A stretch of 64,000 bases of DNA from Litsea cubeba (GCA_012931725.1 WHSA01000698.1:1-64000); one strand, 5' to 3'; positions 12,375 to 24,186 are shown, numbered from the stretch's first letter. Made by a program: numbers and translations. Notes: generated by a model not told the origin, from the sequence alone.

Positions 12375-13419
12375 AGAACACTAAACCTTTCAAGTGGATG
12401 ATGTCCTGCTGAGACGAAATGCCATCAAACCCTTCTGTTCAATCCGTCTTCCCCACTCTATTTATCTGGGAGAAGGGGCGGTCTAATCTTAATTATTAGC
12501 CTTCGCATTCGCTTCTGAACTCAACTATAAGTAATCAGTACGGTTAGGCTTTCCTACCGCCGGATCCTACCACCGCTTCTTCTAAGATTTCGTCTTGCCT
12601 ATAACAACCAGGGTGTACTTGATTGGCTCTTTCTCGGCTTGACTAAACCAATCTATCAAACTTAATGCCCTGCCTTTCCGTAGTCCACTTCACAAATCAA
12701 TGGAAGAGTCAGCAAGGCAAGCATAAACTTCTTGCTTCCGCCTAAGCCGTGCTTGCTACTCTGTGGTTTATACCCCCACTAGAAGAGGAAGCAAACTTTG
12801 ATCCTAAGAAATAGCACAGTTCAAGCAAGCGTTGATAATGAGAAATAGACCAGTGCTCGCTTTGATTTGATAGGAATTTCTCTGCACCTCGCCCTGCCTG
12901 GATTCTGCCCTAACTTCACTCCGCCTTTTTCTTCGGTGCGGTCTTCTTCCTTTACTTCTTCTTCATCTGCCTGGTTTGGAACCCTACTCATAGAAGATGT
13001 TCTCTTTATTCCTACTGCCTGAAGTGAGCTACAAGACGGATACGGATACTTGTTTTTGCTATCATCCTTACTCAACTAGAAGCTATTCGGATTGACTCAA
13101 CTAGGAAGGCTTCGGCGCTTGACTAAACCTATCTTCCTCTTTGCCCACGGCACAGATTGCTCTTCTAGCCTGGGTAATATAAACTTTGGGGAAGATTACT
13201 TTCTCCTTTCAATTGCTTGTGAAATGGAATCTTTTCTTTCTTATGCTTATCCATCGAAGGTATCTCCTTCGGTTTTCACAGAACACTAAACCTTTCAAGC
13301 GGATGATGCCCTGCTGAGACGAAATGCCATCAAACCCTTCTGTTCAATCCGTCTTCCCCACTGTATTTATCTGGGTGAAGAGGCGGTCTAATCTCAATTA
13401 TTAGCCTTCGCATTCGCTT
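12375..13419 (+). repeat. 1.46-kb satellite, block 1 (forward, internal deletion)
   Basis: The block matches the monomer at 20029-21497 in the same orientation but lacks roughly 540 bp: TTTTTGCT at about 13060 is joined directly to ATCATCCTTACTC. In full monomers these points are separated by the TGCAACAGC...CTTCGGCT segment. GCT is present at both edges, so the deletion has 3-bp microhomology. No gene is recognisable; short ORFs of 65 and 84 codons here are discussed under rejected items. LINE B bounds it on the left and the poly(T) of LINE C on the right. Confidence 0.85.
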
Positions 13420-13441
13420 TTTTTTTTTTTTTTTTTTTTTT

Positions 13442-13580
13442 GAAGAGTAAGTTAGTTCTTCAATTGCTCAAAAAAGAAAATACAAAATGGAAGTCTATTA
13501 TCAAATAGAAACTTCCCAAGGGGCATACCCCTTTATTACATAACAACTCTGAAAAAGAAAATAGAAAAGTAACAAAGAAA
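13442..13580 (-). other. LINE C 3' UTR with conserved stem-loops
   Basis: Sense-strand order: AAGGGG-CATA-CCCCTT hairpin; GGAAG...CTTCC hairpin around TTTCTATT/TAATAGA; then TTGAAGA, loop ACTAACTTAC, TCTTCAA, with the last stem ending directly at the poly(A). The same series occurs at the 3' ends of D, E, F, G and H. It is probably the structure recognised by the element's own reverse transcriptase; that role is inferred from position and conservation. Confidence 0.6.
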
Positions 13581-16500
13581 TTACAACCGCCCACTAATAG
13601 AATGATACAAAATATCTAGGTTATCCACAATTAGTACCGGAGGTCCAGACATCCTACTAATGATTTTACTAAAACGAACAGTCTGAGGTTGAAAATGTAC
13701 AAATTTAACAGGCCCAAAACTATGAAGGACAGCATGGAGACGGCGTGCCTGAAATCTCAAAGTCCAATCCGAATGAGCAGGATTTAGCAAAACAGTACGC
13801 AAAGACGAATCAGTCTCAATAGTAAATGAAGAAAGATCTGGAGGAACAAGCTGCAGCAGGTGATAGATACCATCATATAAATGCAAGGACTGTACACGAC
13901 ATCCTTTCCAAGGATGATGAATATCCCTCCACAAAATACCAACAATAGCAAAAGGCAAGGTAGCAATTGAAAGCCGCCATCCAAGCACGCATTCAGTAAC
14001 CTGCTTGACAGTCAGAACTGGAGTATGCACAGGAACATTCCAATGACATTGAATATCATTGGGTAAGATAAGATCAAGGTACAACATCTTGGTTGTCACC
14101 ACCTGAACAATGCGTCTCACCACAGAACCATATGGAAGAGTAACATTCCTGAAAATCCTTGCGTTGCGTTCAGCCCACACATGCCACACATAAGCATTAA
14201 ACATGAGCTTAGCAAGAGTAATAATATCAGCCCTATTGGAATCAACTCTAGACACCAGAGAGTCTAAAAGCTCCTGAGCAGTAGAACAACCAATTGGAGC
14301 CAAATTTAATTTAGAAAGAAGAACACCCCAAATTGCTTGGGCATAAGGACAATGTAGCATGAGATGCAGAGATGTCTCCCAAGTACAATCACAGAGAACA
14401 CAGCATGTATCACAATCAACATGTCTTTGCAATAGAAAATCCTTAGTCTTGAGCCTTCCTTTAAAAAACATCCAAGCACAGACAGAATGCTTTTTAATAC
14501 CCCCTTTAAACCAAATAGCCGAAGTCCAATGTAACTGCTGATTAGGAATGTTGCAAATAAGATTGTAAGCAGATTTCAAAGAGAACAACCCGTTCTCTTC
14601 AAGAGTCCATACAATTTCATCAGTAAAAGCTGGCCATATCTGACATTCATTAGGAATGATTTGAAAAATATCCATCAGTGCATTCGAAGTAGGTGGTGGC
14701 AACTTCCAGTCACCATGTACTATAAAAGTACTAACACGAAAATCCACCCCCAATCCTAGATCATACATAGCTCGAGATCCAAAACAATCTTTCAGCCGTC
14801 CTCCTGGCAGCCATGGATCAGTCCAAAAGTGTGTTTTTTGGCCATTTCCAATTAAGAATTTGATGTGGGGTAAAGCCAACGGCCGAAGGGCCAAAATACA
14901 TTTCCAACCCCAAGAAGCAGATGTTGGACAGGCAACATCCCAGAAAGAAGTCCCCTTCAAATATCTAGCATTGACCCAAATGTTCCAACAGGTTTCCCTG
15001 TTAAGAATAACATTCCATACCTGCCTAAGAAGTGCAGCCTTTGCAACCCCAGCAAGAGATCGAACACCTAACCCTCCCATAGTAATCGGCTGACAAATAG
15101 TGCTCCAGGCTATAGGATGCAGATAAGAAGAAGACCAGCAATTCCAGAAAAAATCTCTGATTTGTCGGTCCATAGCATTTAAAACTGACTGAGGAAGAAG
15201 ATAAACAGTTGCCCAGAATAAATGAAATGAAGATAGAGTAGACTTAATCAACTCCAATCTACCAGCATAAGAGATAACCTTAGCCTTCCACCCTGCTAAC
15301 CGCTGCTGCACTTTGGCTAAAAGAGACTGACAGTCAGTAAAATTGAGTCGCTTTGACGAAAGAGGAACCCCCAGATATCTGATAGGCAGATTGCCCCGTT
15401 GAACATTCAAAATGGAAAGAAATAGCCATTTGATCTTCATCAGAACAATTTGCATAAAAAATAGCACTTTTCATCCAGTTGACCCCCAGCCCTGTAAACT
15501 CTCTAAAGTGGTGAAGAAAGTGCTTAAGGGTAGCTGCCGCTCCTCTTGTGGCTTGACTAAAGACAATCAAATCATCAGCAAAAATCAAATGAGAAACGGT
15601 AACATTCTGTTTCACAAAAGGAGAAGGAATCAAATGAGCAACAGCATAACGATCCATCATAATAGAGAAGAACTCCATAACAATAGCAAATAAGTAGGGA
15701 GATAAAGGGCATCCCTGTCGAAGGCCACGAGTACCCTTGAAAAAACCTTCCGCAGTACCATTTACCAACACAGAGAATCTGGCTCCTGTAACACATTCCA
15801 TAAGCAACTTAATAAGTATCTCAGGAAATTTGAGACACCTAAGAGCAGACTCCAAAAAATCCCAGCGAACACTATCATAAGCTTTGGCAAGATCAAGCTT
15901 AATGCACATCCTTGGCCGTCCTCTTTTCAGATGAAAATTATGGATCAAATCCTGAGCAAGAAGAATATTATCTGCAATGTTTCTCCCAGGGACAAAACCT
16001 GATTGCATTGGACCCACAAGCTTAGCAATGAATGGCTTAAGTCGATTTACCAGAATCCGACTTATTATTTTATACAACTCATTTGTTAAAGCAATAGGCC
16101 GAAACTTGTCTGGAGAGTTTGCATTTTCAGTTTTAGGCACCAACACTATAAACGTATGTTTTAGTTGCTTTAACATAGATCCATGAGTGAAAAAGTCCAT
16201 AATACTAGCACACACATCCTTTCCAATGATTGGCCAGCATACTTTGAAAAAATGAGCATTAAAGCCATCAGGTCCAGGGGCTTTATTGGGACTAGCTGAT
16301 TTAACCACATCCTCAATTTCATTAAAAGTAACCGGACGCATAAGATCGAATGCATCCCCATCAGAGAGAACCCCATGAGGAGTAATATATGATAAATCAG
16401 AAACCTGAGCTTGAATGTCTGGACCGAGAATGTTCTGAAAATGAGAAACAAACACTGCCGCAATACCTGAAGAATCAGTGTAAACCGTATCATCTGCAGC

Positions 16501-17640
16501 AGTAATCTGAGAAATATGAGACTGAGCTTGCCTTTTCTTCATCAGACGATAGAAATACTTGGTATTACTATCCCCCAAGTTTACAGCCAGATCACGAGCT
16601 CGCTGCTTATACATACTCTCCTCAGCTCGTAACAACTGATCTAACTCAAATCTCGCCATGCGTTCCTGCTCATGAATATGCAGAAGTCTTGTATCACTTG
16701 CTAAGAGAGTTTGTAAATTTTCTAACTTTATAGAAGTTTCTGAGATTTTCTGAGGTAGATCCCCCTGAAATTTCTTCCATTCAATAAGTTTCTTTTTAAG
16801 AATCGAAAGCTTACGAACCACAATGAAGAGTGGAGTGCCAGAGACATCAGTATCCCATGCATCCTTGACTAATTGGAAAAAACCCGGCATTTTAGCCCAG
16901 AAGTTATAATATCTGAATGGAGCTTTGATGTGTGCAGTATCATGCAAAGAAAGCAGAATAGGGGAATGATCAGAGAGTCCAGGCATCATAATCTCACCCT
17001 TAAAAGGATTAGATTGAAGGAAATCAGCATTTACCAGCACTCTATCCAATTTACAGGCAATCCTAGAATTGCCAACACTAGAGTTAGACCAGGTGAAAAG
17101 TGGGCCTGTTAATTTCAAATCAAGTAAACCTGCATCATGAATACAGTCATTAAATTCAATGAGTCCCCTAGCCCGTGGGGCTGCACCTCCAGATTTCTCA
17201 TGATTCCATCGAACAGTATTAAAATCTCCCATAACAACCCATGGCACTCCCCCAGAAGTAGGCAGATCACGGATAGTTTCCCATAAATCACGCCTCTGCA
17301 TGTAATCATTAAACCCATAACACGCTGTTAAAAGGAAGTGTTCAGTCCCATAAATGACATCACAATGCATACATTGTGCAGTGGTAACACTAACATTCAC
17401 ATGAACCAGGCGTGGGTCCCACATAAACCATATTCGAGCAGATGATCCATTAACAATATTAGAGCTCTCTCTCCATCCAGTAGGTACCACTGAGGTAACA
17501 AGAGAATTATAGGAATGATGTTTTACCTTAGTTTCCAGCAAGATAACCAGGGCAAGTTTTAAATGTCGGATTTGATACCGTACAGCAGCTTGCATCGAAG
17601 GTCTGTTAAGACCTCGCACATTCCAAATAATTATAGTCAT
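13581..17640 (-). pseudogene. LINE C ORF2 (endonuclease / RT / zf-RVT / RNase H-like), single 1-bp frameshift
   Basis: ATG at 17638-17640 overlaps the ORF1 stop (ATGA). Frame 1 runs 17640-15334 and frame 2 runs 15467-13581. The switch is explained by one extra A (top strand) near 15417-15419: GGAAAGAAAT here, GGAAGAAAT in LINE E. The joined length would be about 1,352 residues. Order: endonuclease with IWNVRGLNRP, LLETKV, GDFNTVRW (about 140) and SDHSPI; RT with SPNKAPGPDGFNAHFF, KLDLAKAYDSVRW, GLRQGCPLSP and FADDLIVF (about 685); the YLGVPLSSKRLNF thumb-side region; IRDFFWNCW; zf-RVT CVLCDCTWETSLHLMLHC; and a conserved C-terminal domain with IETDSSL and SDWTLRFQARRLH. All catalytic motifs of endonuclease and RT look intact. 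The lesion may be real or a homopolymer consensus error. Confidence 0.9.
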
Positions 17641-19970
17641 TTAGAACCAGGTTTAAGGAGTGCTCTCTCCTTAATACTGACTCCAGGCAAGGCTTGTTTG
17701 TGTTTCTGAACATTACCCTGCTTATGCATTGATTTAGCACCTGATTGACGAGAAGAAGGGACATTAGTTTTATTAGGAATACCTTGACCAGAAGCTTCAC
17801 TTGTACCACTCAAACCAGAACCTGAACTAGACTGATGAATAACTAAAGCAGTAGTGGTAGATAATTCAGCATCCCCAACAGAAGAATCCCCATCAAGATT
17901 GGATAGGCTGAGAAATCGATTTGAAGCCACAGTAATCGGAGGACTGGGAGATATGAGAGGTCTCTGAGATTTACCAGCAGAAGTAGATCTAGGAGAAACA
18001 TGCTTCCCAGTGACAACATTCCATTCAACGATGGCGGGGTCACGCTGCCCCTCTCGCTGAATATCACAATGCTCATCCGCATGCTGAAGGTGGGTAGCTT
18101 CCTGTGCTACACCCACTCCTGCAACAACACCAGCGTCAGGTCTGTCAACTGAAGAGGTTTTCTTTGGAACCCAAACTTGCTTTGGTTTTGGAAGAGTTAA
18201 AGGGCATGAGTTATCACCATGATTGAAAGTTCTGCAGGTTTTACAAGGATGAGGTCTCCAAGCATATTCAACCTTCTGAATTATCGTTTTCTCCCTATAC
18301 TTCATGCGCAACTCTGTAGGAAACTGAGCATCAACACCAACCTCCACACATATTCTAGCAAAAGCATAACGAGTACCAGTTGCAGTTGCATGATCCATGC
18401 AAATAGGATTCCCAATAACAGTTGCTATTTTACTAAGGGCAGAAGCAGACCTGAAACAGAAATTCAAGTTTGGCAAACGAACCCAGACAGGGATAGAATC
18501 AAGGTTATCACGACTCATGGAGATATCTGCAGCCCACCGTCTCAAGATTAATGGCCTCCCATAGACGAACCAGGGTCCATCATCAAGTAGTTGTTGTCCT
18601 GCATCATAAGAATGAAACTTGAATAACATAAATCCATCTGCCATTGGAATAATCTCAAGATCTGTCACTCTCCACGCCTTTGAAAGGCAAGATTTTATTT
18701 CAGGAAGAGGAGGAGCTTTGCCAATAAAATATCCTACAAGGCAGTTACCCCAGTTTTGCACTGCAGCAGATGCATCATCATCATCAAAAACTATGTGGTG
18801 ATCTGGATCCGTGGAAGGATTTGAATGACGTTGCAGATCTCGTGACCTATCTGTATGTTTGTGGAATAGGGACGACCAAGATCCAGTATTTTGATCAGCT
18901 TGTTCTTTATTCAAACCAGGTAGTGAAGAAAACGCTGCACCATTGTGTAGATCAGAAACTGGGCCTGCATGGGCAGATTGCAAGACGTTCATGGAAGACA
19001 GATTTGACGAGGAAGAAGGACCTGATGTATCTGCAACCACATGAAGACCAGAACTAAAGAACTTCGCAGGAGCAGCCAGATTGGAACGAGAAGATGGGTC
19101 TGTATCAGCAATTGCACGAGACTGTAAAGGTTGCAGAAGAGGCACTGTAGACAGATCCACCGAAGAAGATGAAGATAGAACAACACCAGAAATAGATAAA
19201 TTCGCAGGAACAGCCAGATCTGGATGAGACGATGAGTCTGTAGCAGCAGTTGCACGAGACTGCAAAGGTTGCAGAGAAGGCGCTGTAGATAGAGTCACCG
19301 AGGAAGATGAAGAAGATGAAGATGGAACAACACCAGAAATAGAGAAAATCGCAGGAACAGCCAGATCTGGGTGAGACGATGAGTCTGTAGCAGCAGTTGC
19401 ACGAGACTGCAAAGATTGCAGAGGCGACACTGTAGACAGAGCCACCGAGGAAGATGAAGTTGGAACACCCAGATCTGAGACACGAGTCTGCAAAGGTTGC
19501 AGAAGAGGCACTGTAGACAGAGCCACCGAGGAAGATGAAGATGGATCTACACCCAGATCGGAGACGTTTCCATCAGCACCTCTGGATGTGGGCGCAACCA
19601 AAATATCAGCCAACTCACGATCAGTTATCAACCTGCCAATGTTGCTCTCGACATGCAATATCTGCTGTCGTCGTTCTTCATCAGAAGGGGAACAATCAAG
19701 GGCCATAATGGATGCAGCACGATGAACAGAAGCCTTTTTATCATCACCAATACGAATCTTCGCCTCAAGAATCAGATCACGAGGAATTTCAGGCGGAATA
19801 AAGCTTTCCTGATGTTTCCGTAAGATCGATTTCAAGATGGAAATCTTGGCACTTCGATCGTCAGCATATGCAAACAGAAGCCGAATCTGTTCCATTAGAG
19901 AAAGTGAAACAGGAGAGGAAGGAGGAGTGGGGGTGTGATCCGAAAGAATGGAGGAAGAGCCTCCATCCAT
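17637..19970 (-). CDS. LINE C ORF1 protein (DUF4283 + CCHC zinc knuckle), 777 aa, open
   Basis: ATG at 19968-19970 opens MDGGSSSILSDHTP. Order: an N-terminal motif FAYADDRSAKISILKSILRK (about residues 30-50); PRDLILEAKIRIGDDKK; a long Ser-rich linker (about 137-300) of tandem modules with LSTVPLLQPLQSRA and SSSHPDLAVPA; DUF4283 from about 406 (WGNCLVGYFIGK); a CCHC knuckle CKTCRTFNHGDNSC near 573; and a basic tail ending KERALLKPGSK. It is longer than LINE B ORF1 (600 aa) almost entirely because of the linker repeats. It probably binds the LINE RNA as a coat and chaperone, a role known for ORF1 proteins generally. The stop overlaps the ORF2 ATG. Confidence 0.9.
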   Translation of the reverse strand: MDGGSSSILSDHTPTPPSSPVSLSLMEQIRLLFAYADDRSAKISILKSILRKHQESFIPPEIPRDLILEAKIRIGDDKKASVHRAASIMALDCSPSDEERRQQILHVESNIGRLITDRELADILVAPTSRGADGNVSDLGVDPSSSSSVALSTVPLLQPLQTRVSDLGVPTSSSSVALSTVSPLQSLQSRATAATDSSSHPDLAVPAIFSISGVVPSSSSSSSSVTLSTAPSLQPLQSRATAATDSSSHPDLAVPANLSISGVVLSSSSSVDLSTVPLLQPLQSRAIADTDPSSRSNLAAPAKFFSSGLHVVADTSGPSSSSNLSSMNVLQSAHAGPVSDLHNGAAFSSLPGLNKEQADQNTGSWSSLFHKHTDRSRDLQRHSNPSTDPDHHIVFDDDDASAAVQNWGNCLVGYFIGKAPPLPEIKSCLSKAWRVTDLEIIPMADGFMLFKFHSYDAGQQLLDDGPWFVYGRPLILRRWAADISMSRDNLDSIPVWVRLPNLNFCFRSASALSKIATVIGNPICMDHATATGTRYAFARICVEVGVDAQFPTELRMKYREKTIIQKVEYAWRPHPCKTCRTFNHGDNSCPLTLPKPKQVWVPKKTSSVDRPDAGVVAGVGVAQEATHLQHADEHCDIQREGQRDPAIVEWNVVTGKHVSPRSTSAGKSQRPLISPSPPITVASNRFLSLSNLDGDSSVGDAELSTTTALVIHQSSSGSGLSGTSEASGQGIPNKTNVPSSRQSGAKSMHKQGNVQKHKQALPGVSIKERALLKPGSK
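19060..19560 (-). repeat. Tandem modules in LINE C ORF1 linker
   Basis: There are three long units of about 150-160 bp, encoding SSSSV-LSTxPxLQPLQSRAxAxTDxSSxxxLAxPA plus an FSISGVV-like end, and two shorter units of about 90-100 bp that keep only the SDLGV...LSTVPLLQPLQ half. All are multiples of three, so the frame is kept. LINE B ORF1 lacks them. Confidence 0.8.
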
Positions 19971-20028
19971 GGAATCGTCAATCAGAATGAAGAAGAAGGA
20001 GAAAAATCGCCAAAGAGAAAAAGAACTC
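19971..20028 (-). promoter_or_regulatory. LINE C 5' UTR, one partial repeat unit plus GGCGAT box
   Basis: On the sense strand the element begins GAGTTCTTTTTCTCTTTGGC and continues GATTTTTCTCC, then the leader to ATG. AGTTCTTTTT matches half of the LINE F repeat unit and GGCGAT matches the shared box. C thus represents the shortest version of the 5' end, with no tandem array. Confidence 0.5.
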
Positions 20029-23000
20029 CTGAACTCAACTATAAGTAATCAGTACGGTTAGGCTTTCCTACCGCCGGATCCTACCACCGCTTTCTTCTAA
20101 GATCTCGTCTTGCCTATAACAACCAGGGTGTACTTGATTGGCTCTTTCTCGGCTTGACTAAACCAATCTATCAACCTTAATGCCCTGCCTTTCCTTAGTC
20201 CACTTCACTAATCAATGGAAGAGTCAGCAAGGCAAGCATAAACTTCTGCTTCCGCCTAAGCCGTGCTTGCTACTCTATGGTTTATACCCCCACTAGAAGA
20301 GGAAGCAACCTTTGATCCTAAGAAATAGCACAGTTCAAGCAAGCGTTGATAATGAGAAATAGACTAGTGCTCGCTTTGATTTGATAGGAATTTCTCTGCA
20401 CCTCGCCCTGCCTGGATTCTGCCCTAACTTCACTCCGCCTTTTTCTTCGGTGCGGTCTTCTTCCTTTACTTCTTCTTCATCTGCCTGGTTTGGAACCCTA
20501 TTCATTGAAGATGTTCTCTTTATTCCTACTGCCTGAAGTGAGCTACAAGACGGATACGGATACTTGTTTTTGCTTGCAACAGCTTCTTCTCTGACTCCCT
20601 CCTAGGATTGAGATAGATACGAGACTGGCCTTGAACTCCATCCTAACATAACAAGGGATTCAATCCCCTTAGAACGTCGCCTTCTCATCGATCTTTTTCA
20701 TTCCGCTTTCAACATTCGAACACTGCTAGGTCACCTGAAACTAAGAAAGAGTCATTCTAATCGGCTGAGATCGAGCCCATCTCCTTGAATCGATTTCCAA
20801 TCTCTCTTTCTTCTGAACCCTCTTCGCTTAGCTGCTTATTGAGGGCATTCCCACAACAGCAACAGCGGTTGCCGCTCTATCTATTAGAAGTTCATTCAAG
20901 GGCGAAAGCTAAGGCTAAGTCAGGCTGTTGGGTGGCAGGCAGTCTAAAAGGCGACTTCCTTTCTATCTATAATATGTAATTGTTCAGAGGCGCGCTGACC
21001 AGCGTAGGATGAAAAGGAATTGATGGATCTGACCTTCGCTTTCCCACTTCAGCTTTCAAGCGGTCAGATTGAATGATGAATCCGACGGGGCAGTTTCAGA
21101 TTGAATCGAGAATGGTTGACGCACTTCGGCTATCATCCTTACTCAACTAGAAGCTATTCGGATTGACTCAACTAGGAAGGCTTCGGCGCTTGACTAAACC
21201 TATCTTCCTCTTTGCCCACGGCACAGATTGCTCTTCTAGCCTGGGTAATATAAACTTTGGGGAAGATTACTTTCTCCTTTCAATTGCTTGTGAAATGGAA
21301 TCTTTTCTTTCTTATGCTTATCCATCGAAGGTATCTCCTTCGGTTTTCAAAGAACACTAAACCTTTCAAGCGGATGATGCCCTGCTGAGACGAAATGCCA
21401 TCAAACCCTTCTGTTCAATCCGTCTTCCCCACTGTATTTATCTGGGTGAAGTGGCGGTCTAATCTCAATTATTAGCCTTCGCATTCGCTTCTGAACTCAA
21501 CTATAAGTAATCATTACGGTTAGGCTTTCCTACCGCCGGATCCTACCACCGCTTTCTTCTAAGATCTCGTCTTGCCTATAACAACCAGGGTGTACTTGAT
21601 TGGCTCTTTCTCGGCTTGACTAAACCAATCTATCAACCTTAATGCCCTGCCTTTCCTTAGTCCACTTCACTAATCAATGGAAGAGTCAGCAAGGCAAGCA
21701 TAAACTTCTGCTTCCGCCTAAGCCGTGCTTGCTACTCTATGGTTTATACCCCCACTAGAAGAGGAAGCAACCTTTGATCCTAAGAAATAGCACAGTTCAA
21801 GCAAGCGTTGATAATGAGAAATAGACTAGTGCTCGCTTTGATTTGATAGGAATTTCTCTGCACCTCGCCCTGCCTGGATTCTGCCCTAACTTCACTCCGC
21901 CTTTTTCTTCGGCGCGGTCTTCTTCCTTTACTTCTTCTTCATCTGCCTGGTTTGGAACCCTATTCATAGAAGATGTTCTCTTTTTTCCTACTGCCTGAAG
22001 TGAGCTACAAGACGGATATGGATACTTGTTTTTGCTTGCAACAGCTTCTTCTCTGACTCCCTCCTAGGATTGAGATAGATACGAGACTGGCCTTGAACTC
22101 CATCCTAACATAACAAGGGATTCAATCCCCTTAGAACGTCGCCTTCTCATCGATCTTTTTCATTCCGCTTTCAACACTCGAACACTGCTAGCTCACCTGA
22201 AACTAAGAAAGAGTCGTTCTAATCAGCTGAGATCGAGCCCATCTCCTTGAATCGATTTCCAATCTCTCTTTCTTCTGAACCCTCTTCGCTTAGCTGCTTA
22301 TTGAGGGTATTCCCACAACAGCAACAGCGGTTGCCGCTCTATCTATTAGAAGTTCATTCAAGGGCGAAAGCTAAGGCTAAGTCAGGCTGTTGGGTGGCAG
22401 GCAGTCTAAAAGGCGACTTCCTTTCTATCTATAATATGTAATTGTTCAGAGGCGCGCTGACCAGCGTAGGATGAAAAGGAATTGATGGATCTGACCTTCG
22501 CTTTCCCACTTCAGCTTTCAAGCGGTCAGATTGAATGATGAATCCGACGGGGCAGTTTCAGATTGAATCGAGAATGGTTGACGCAGTTCGGCAATCATCC
22601 TTACTCAACTAGAAGCTATTCGGATTGACTCAACTAGGAAGGCTTCGGCGCTTGACTAAACCTATCTTCCTCTTTGCCCACGGCACAGATTGCTCTTCTA
22701 GCCTGGGTAATATAAACTTTGGGGAAGATTACTTTCTCCTTTCAATTGCTTGTGAAATGGAATCTTTTCTTTCTTATGCTTATCCATCGAAGGTATCTCC
22801 TTCGGTTTTCACAGAACACTAAACCTTTCAAGCGGATGATGCCCTGCTGAGACGAAATGCCATCAAACCCTTCTGTTCAATCCGTCTTCCCCACTGTATT
22901 TATCTGGGTGAAGAGGCGGTCTAATCTCAATTATTAGCCTTCGCATTCGCTTCTGTACTCAACTATAAGTAATCAGTACGGTTAGGCTTTCCTACCGCCG

Positions 23001-23953
23001 GATCCTACCACCGCTTTCTTCTAAGATTTCGTCTTGCCTATAACAACCAGGGTGTACTTGATTGGCTCTTTCTCGGCTTGACTAAACCAATCTATCAAAC
23101 TTAATGCCCTGCCTTTCCGTAGTCCACTTCACTAATCAATGGAAGAGTCAGCAAGGCAAGCATAAACTTCTGCTTCCGCCTAAGCCGTGCTTGCTACTCT
23201 ATGGTTTATACCCCCACTAGAAGAGGAAGCAACCTTTGATCCTAAGAAATAGCACAGTTCAAGCAAGCGTTGATAATGAGAAATAGACTAGTGCTCGCTT
23301 TGATTTGATAGGAATTTCTCTGCACCTCGCCCTACCCGGATTCTGCCCTAACTTCACTCCGCCTTTTTCTTCGGTGCGGTCTTCTTCCTTTACTTCTTCT
23401 TCATCGGCCTGGTTTGGAACCCTATTCATTGAAGATGTTCTCTTTATTCCTACTGCCTGAAGTGAGCTACAAGACGGATATGGATACTTGTTTTTGCTTG
23501 CAACAGCTTCTTCTCTGACTCCCTCCTAGGATTGAGATAGATACGAGACTGGCCTTGAACTCCATCCTAACATAACAAGGGATTCAATCCCCTTAGAACG
23601 TCGCCTTCTCATCGATCTTTTTCATTCCGCTTTCAACACTCGAACACTGCTAGCTCACCTGAAACTAAGAAAGAGTCGTTCTAATCAGCTGAGATCGAGC
23701 CCATCTCCTTGAATCGATTTCCAATCTCTCTTTCTTCTGAACCCTCTTCGCTTAGCTGCTTATTGAGGGTATTCCCACAACAGCAACAGCGGTTGCCGCT
23801 CTATCTATTAGAAGTTCATTCAAGGGCGAAAGCTAAGGCTAAGTCAGGCTGTTGGGTGGCAGGCAGTCTAAAAGGCGACTTCCTTTCTATCTATAATATG
23901 TAATTGTTCAGAGGCGCGCTGACCAGCGTAGGATGAAAAGGAATTGATGGATC
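20029..23953 (+). repeat. 1.46-kb satellite, block 2 (forward, ~2.7 monomers)
   Basis: Landmarks recur every 1,462 bp: CTGAACTCAACTATAAG at about 20029 and 21491, with its variant CTGTACTCAACTATAAG at about 22952; TTGAATCGATTTCC at about 20785, 22247 and 23709; GGATTGACTCAACTAGG at about 21163 and 22625. Neighbouring monomers differ by only a few scattered substitutions. No gene, RNA or mobile-element signature is seen inside the monomer. The vocabulary (frequent CTTTC, GAAGG, short GC-balanced blocks, no microsatellites) resembles plant mitochondrial intergenic DNA, which I cannot verify here. At the right end GATGGATC is shared with the start of the LINE E breakpoint fragment. Confidence 0.9.
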
Positions 23954-24121
23954 GTTATGCTACTGCTCTTAGGTGTCTCCATTTTCCTGAGATGCTTATT
24001 AAGTTGCTTATGGAATGTGTTACAGGAGCAAGATTCTCTGTGTTGGTAAATGGTACTGCGGAAGGTTTTTTCAAGGGTACTCGTGGCCTTCGACAGGGAT
24101 GCCCTTTATCTCCCTACTTTT
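23946..24121 (+). pseudogene. Shuffled LINE reverse transcriptase fragment
   Basis: MDRYATA, normally downstream of the MEFFSIM motif, is joined directly to LRCLHFPEMLIKLLMECVTG and onward to GLRQGCPLSPY, which normally lie upstream of it. The order of LINE sequence is therefore scrambled. The fragment contains the ALRCLHF segment that is missing from LINE E's own ORF2 near 26835. The left edge shares GATGGATC with the satellite. Confidence 0.8.
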
Positions 24122-24172
24122 TTTTTTGAAGAGTAAGTAGTTCTTCATTTTTTTCCGAAAGGATAAAATACA
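24117..24172 (-). other. Antisense LINE 3'-tail fragment
   Basis: A short T run is followed by TGAAGAGTAAGTAGTTCTTCA, the reverse complement of the conserved LINE terminal hairpin with small changes, then CCGAAAGG and AAAATACAG as in minus-strand LINE 3' UTRs. It is embedded between two sense-oriented LINE pieces. Confidence 0.7.
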
Positions 24173-24186
24173 GGGATGCCCATCTG

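Larger units (their letters stand above)
13418..20028 (-). mobile_element. LINE C: near-complete L1-type retrotransposon (6.6 kb)
   Basis: A poly(T) of about 23 nt (13418-13441) marks the 3' end of a minus-strand element. It is followed by a 140-bp 3' UTR, ORF2, ORF1, a short 5' UTR and the satellite junction at about 20029. Satellite continuity is exact across the element: GCATTCGCTT on the left and CTGAACTCAAC on the right, which are adjacent in uninterrupted monomers. No target-site duplication is visible. A 1-bp frameshift is the only ORF2 lesion, which makes this the youngest-looking complete copy. Confidence 0.92.

Noticed and set aside
12256..12393. Upstream extension of LINE B ORF1 into the 5' UTR and satellite
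   Set aside because: The extension has no ATG and includes satellite bases; the conserved MDGG start at 12255 fits the other families.
12821..13075. 84-codon minus-strand frame with an acidic stretch (QADEEEVKEEDRTEEK)
   Set aside because: A chance frame in the satellite; different monomers carry different frames over the same bases.
20785..20979. Recurring 64-codon frame (MNRFPISLSSEPSS...) in satellite monomers
   Set aside because: It is disrupted by the 15-bp change in the right-hand monomers, matches no family I recognise, and the start codon used is not ATG.
21163..21360. Recurring 65-codon frame (MTQLGRLRRLTKPIFLFAHG...) in satellite monomers
   Set aside because: It recurs because the monomer recurs. 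Several copies (near 29300 and 57600) are frameshifted and no domain is recognisable, so there is no sign of selection for a protein.
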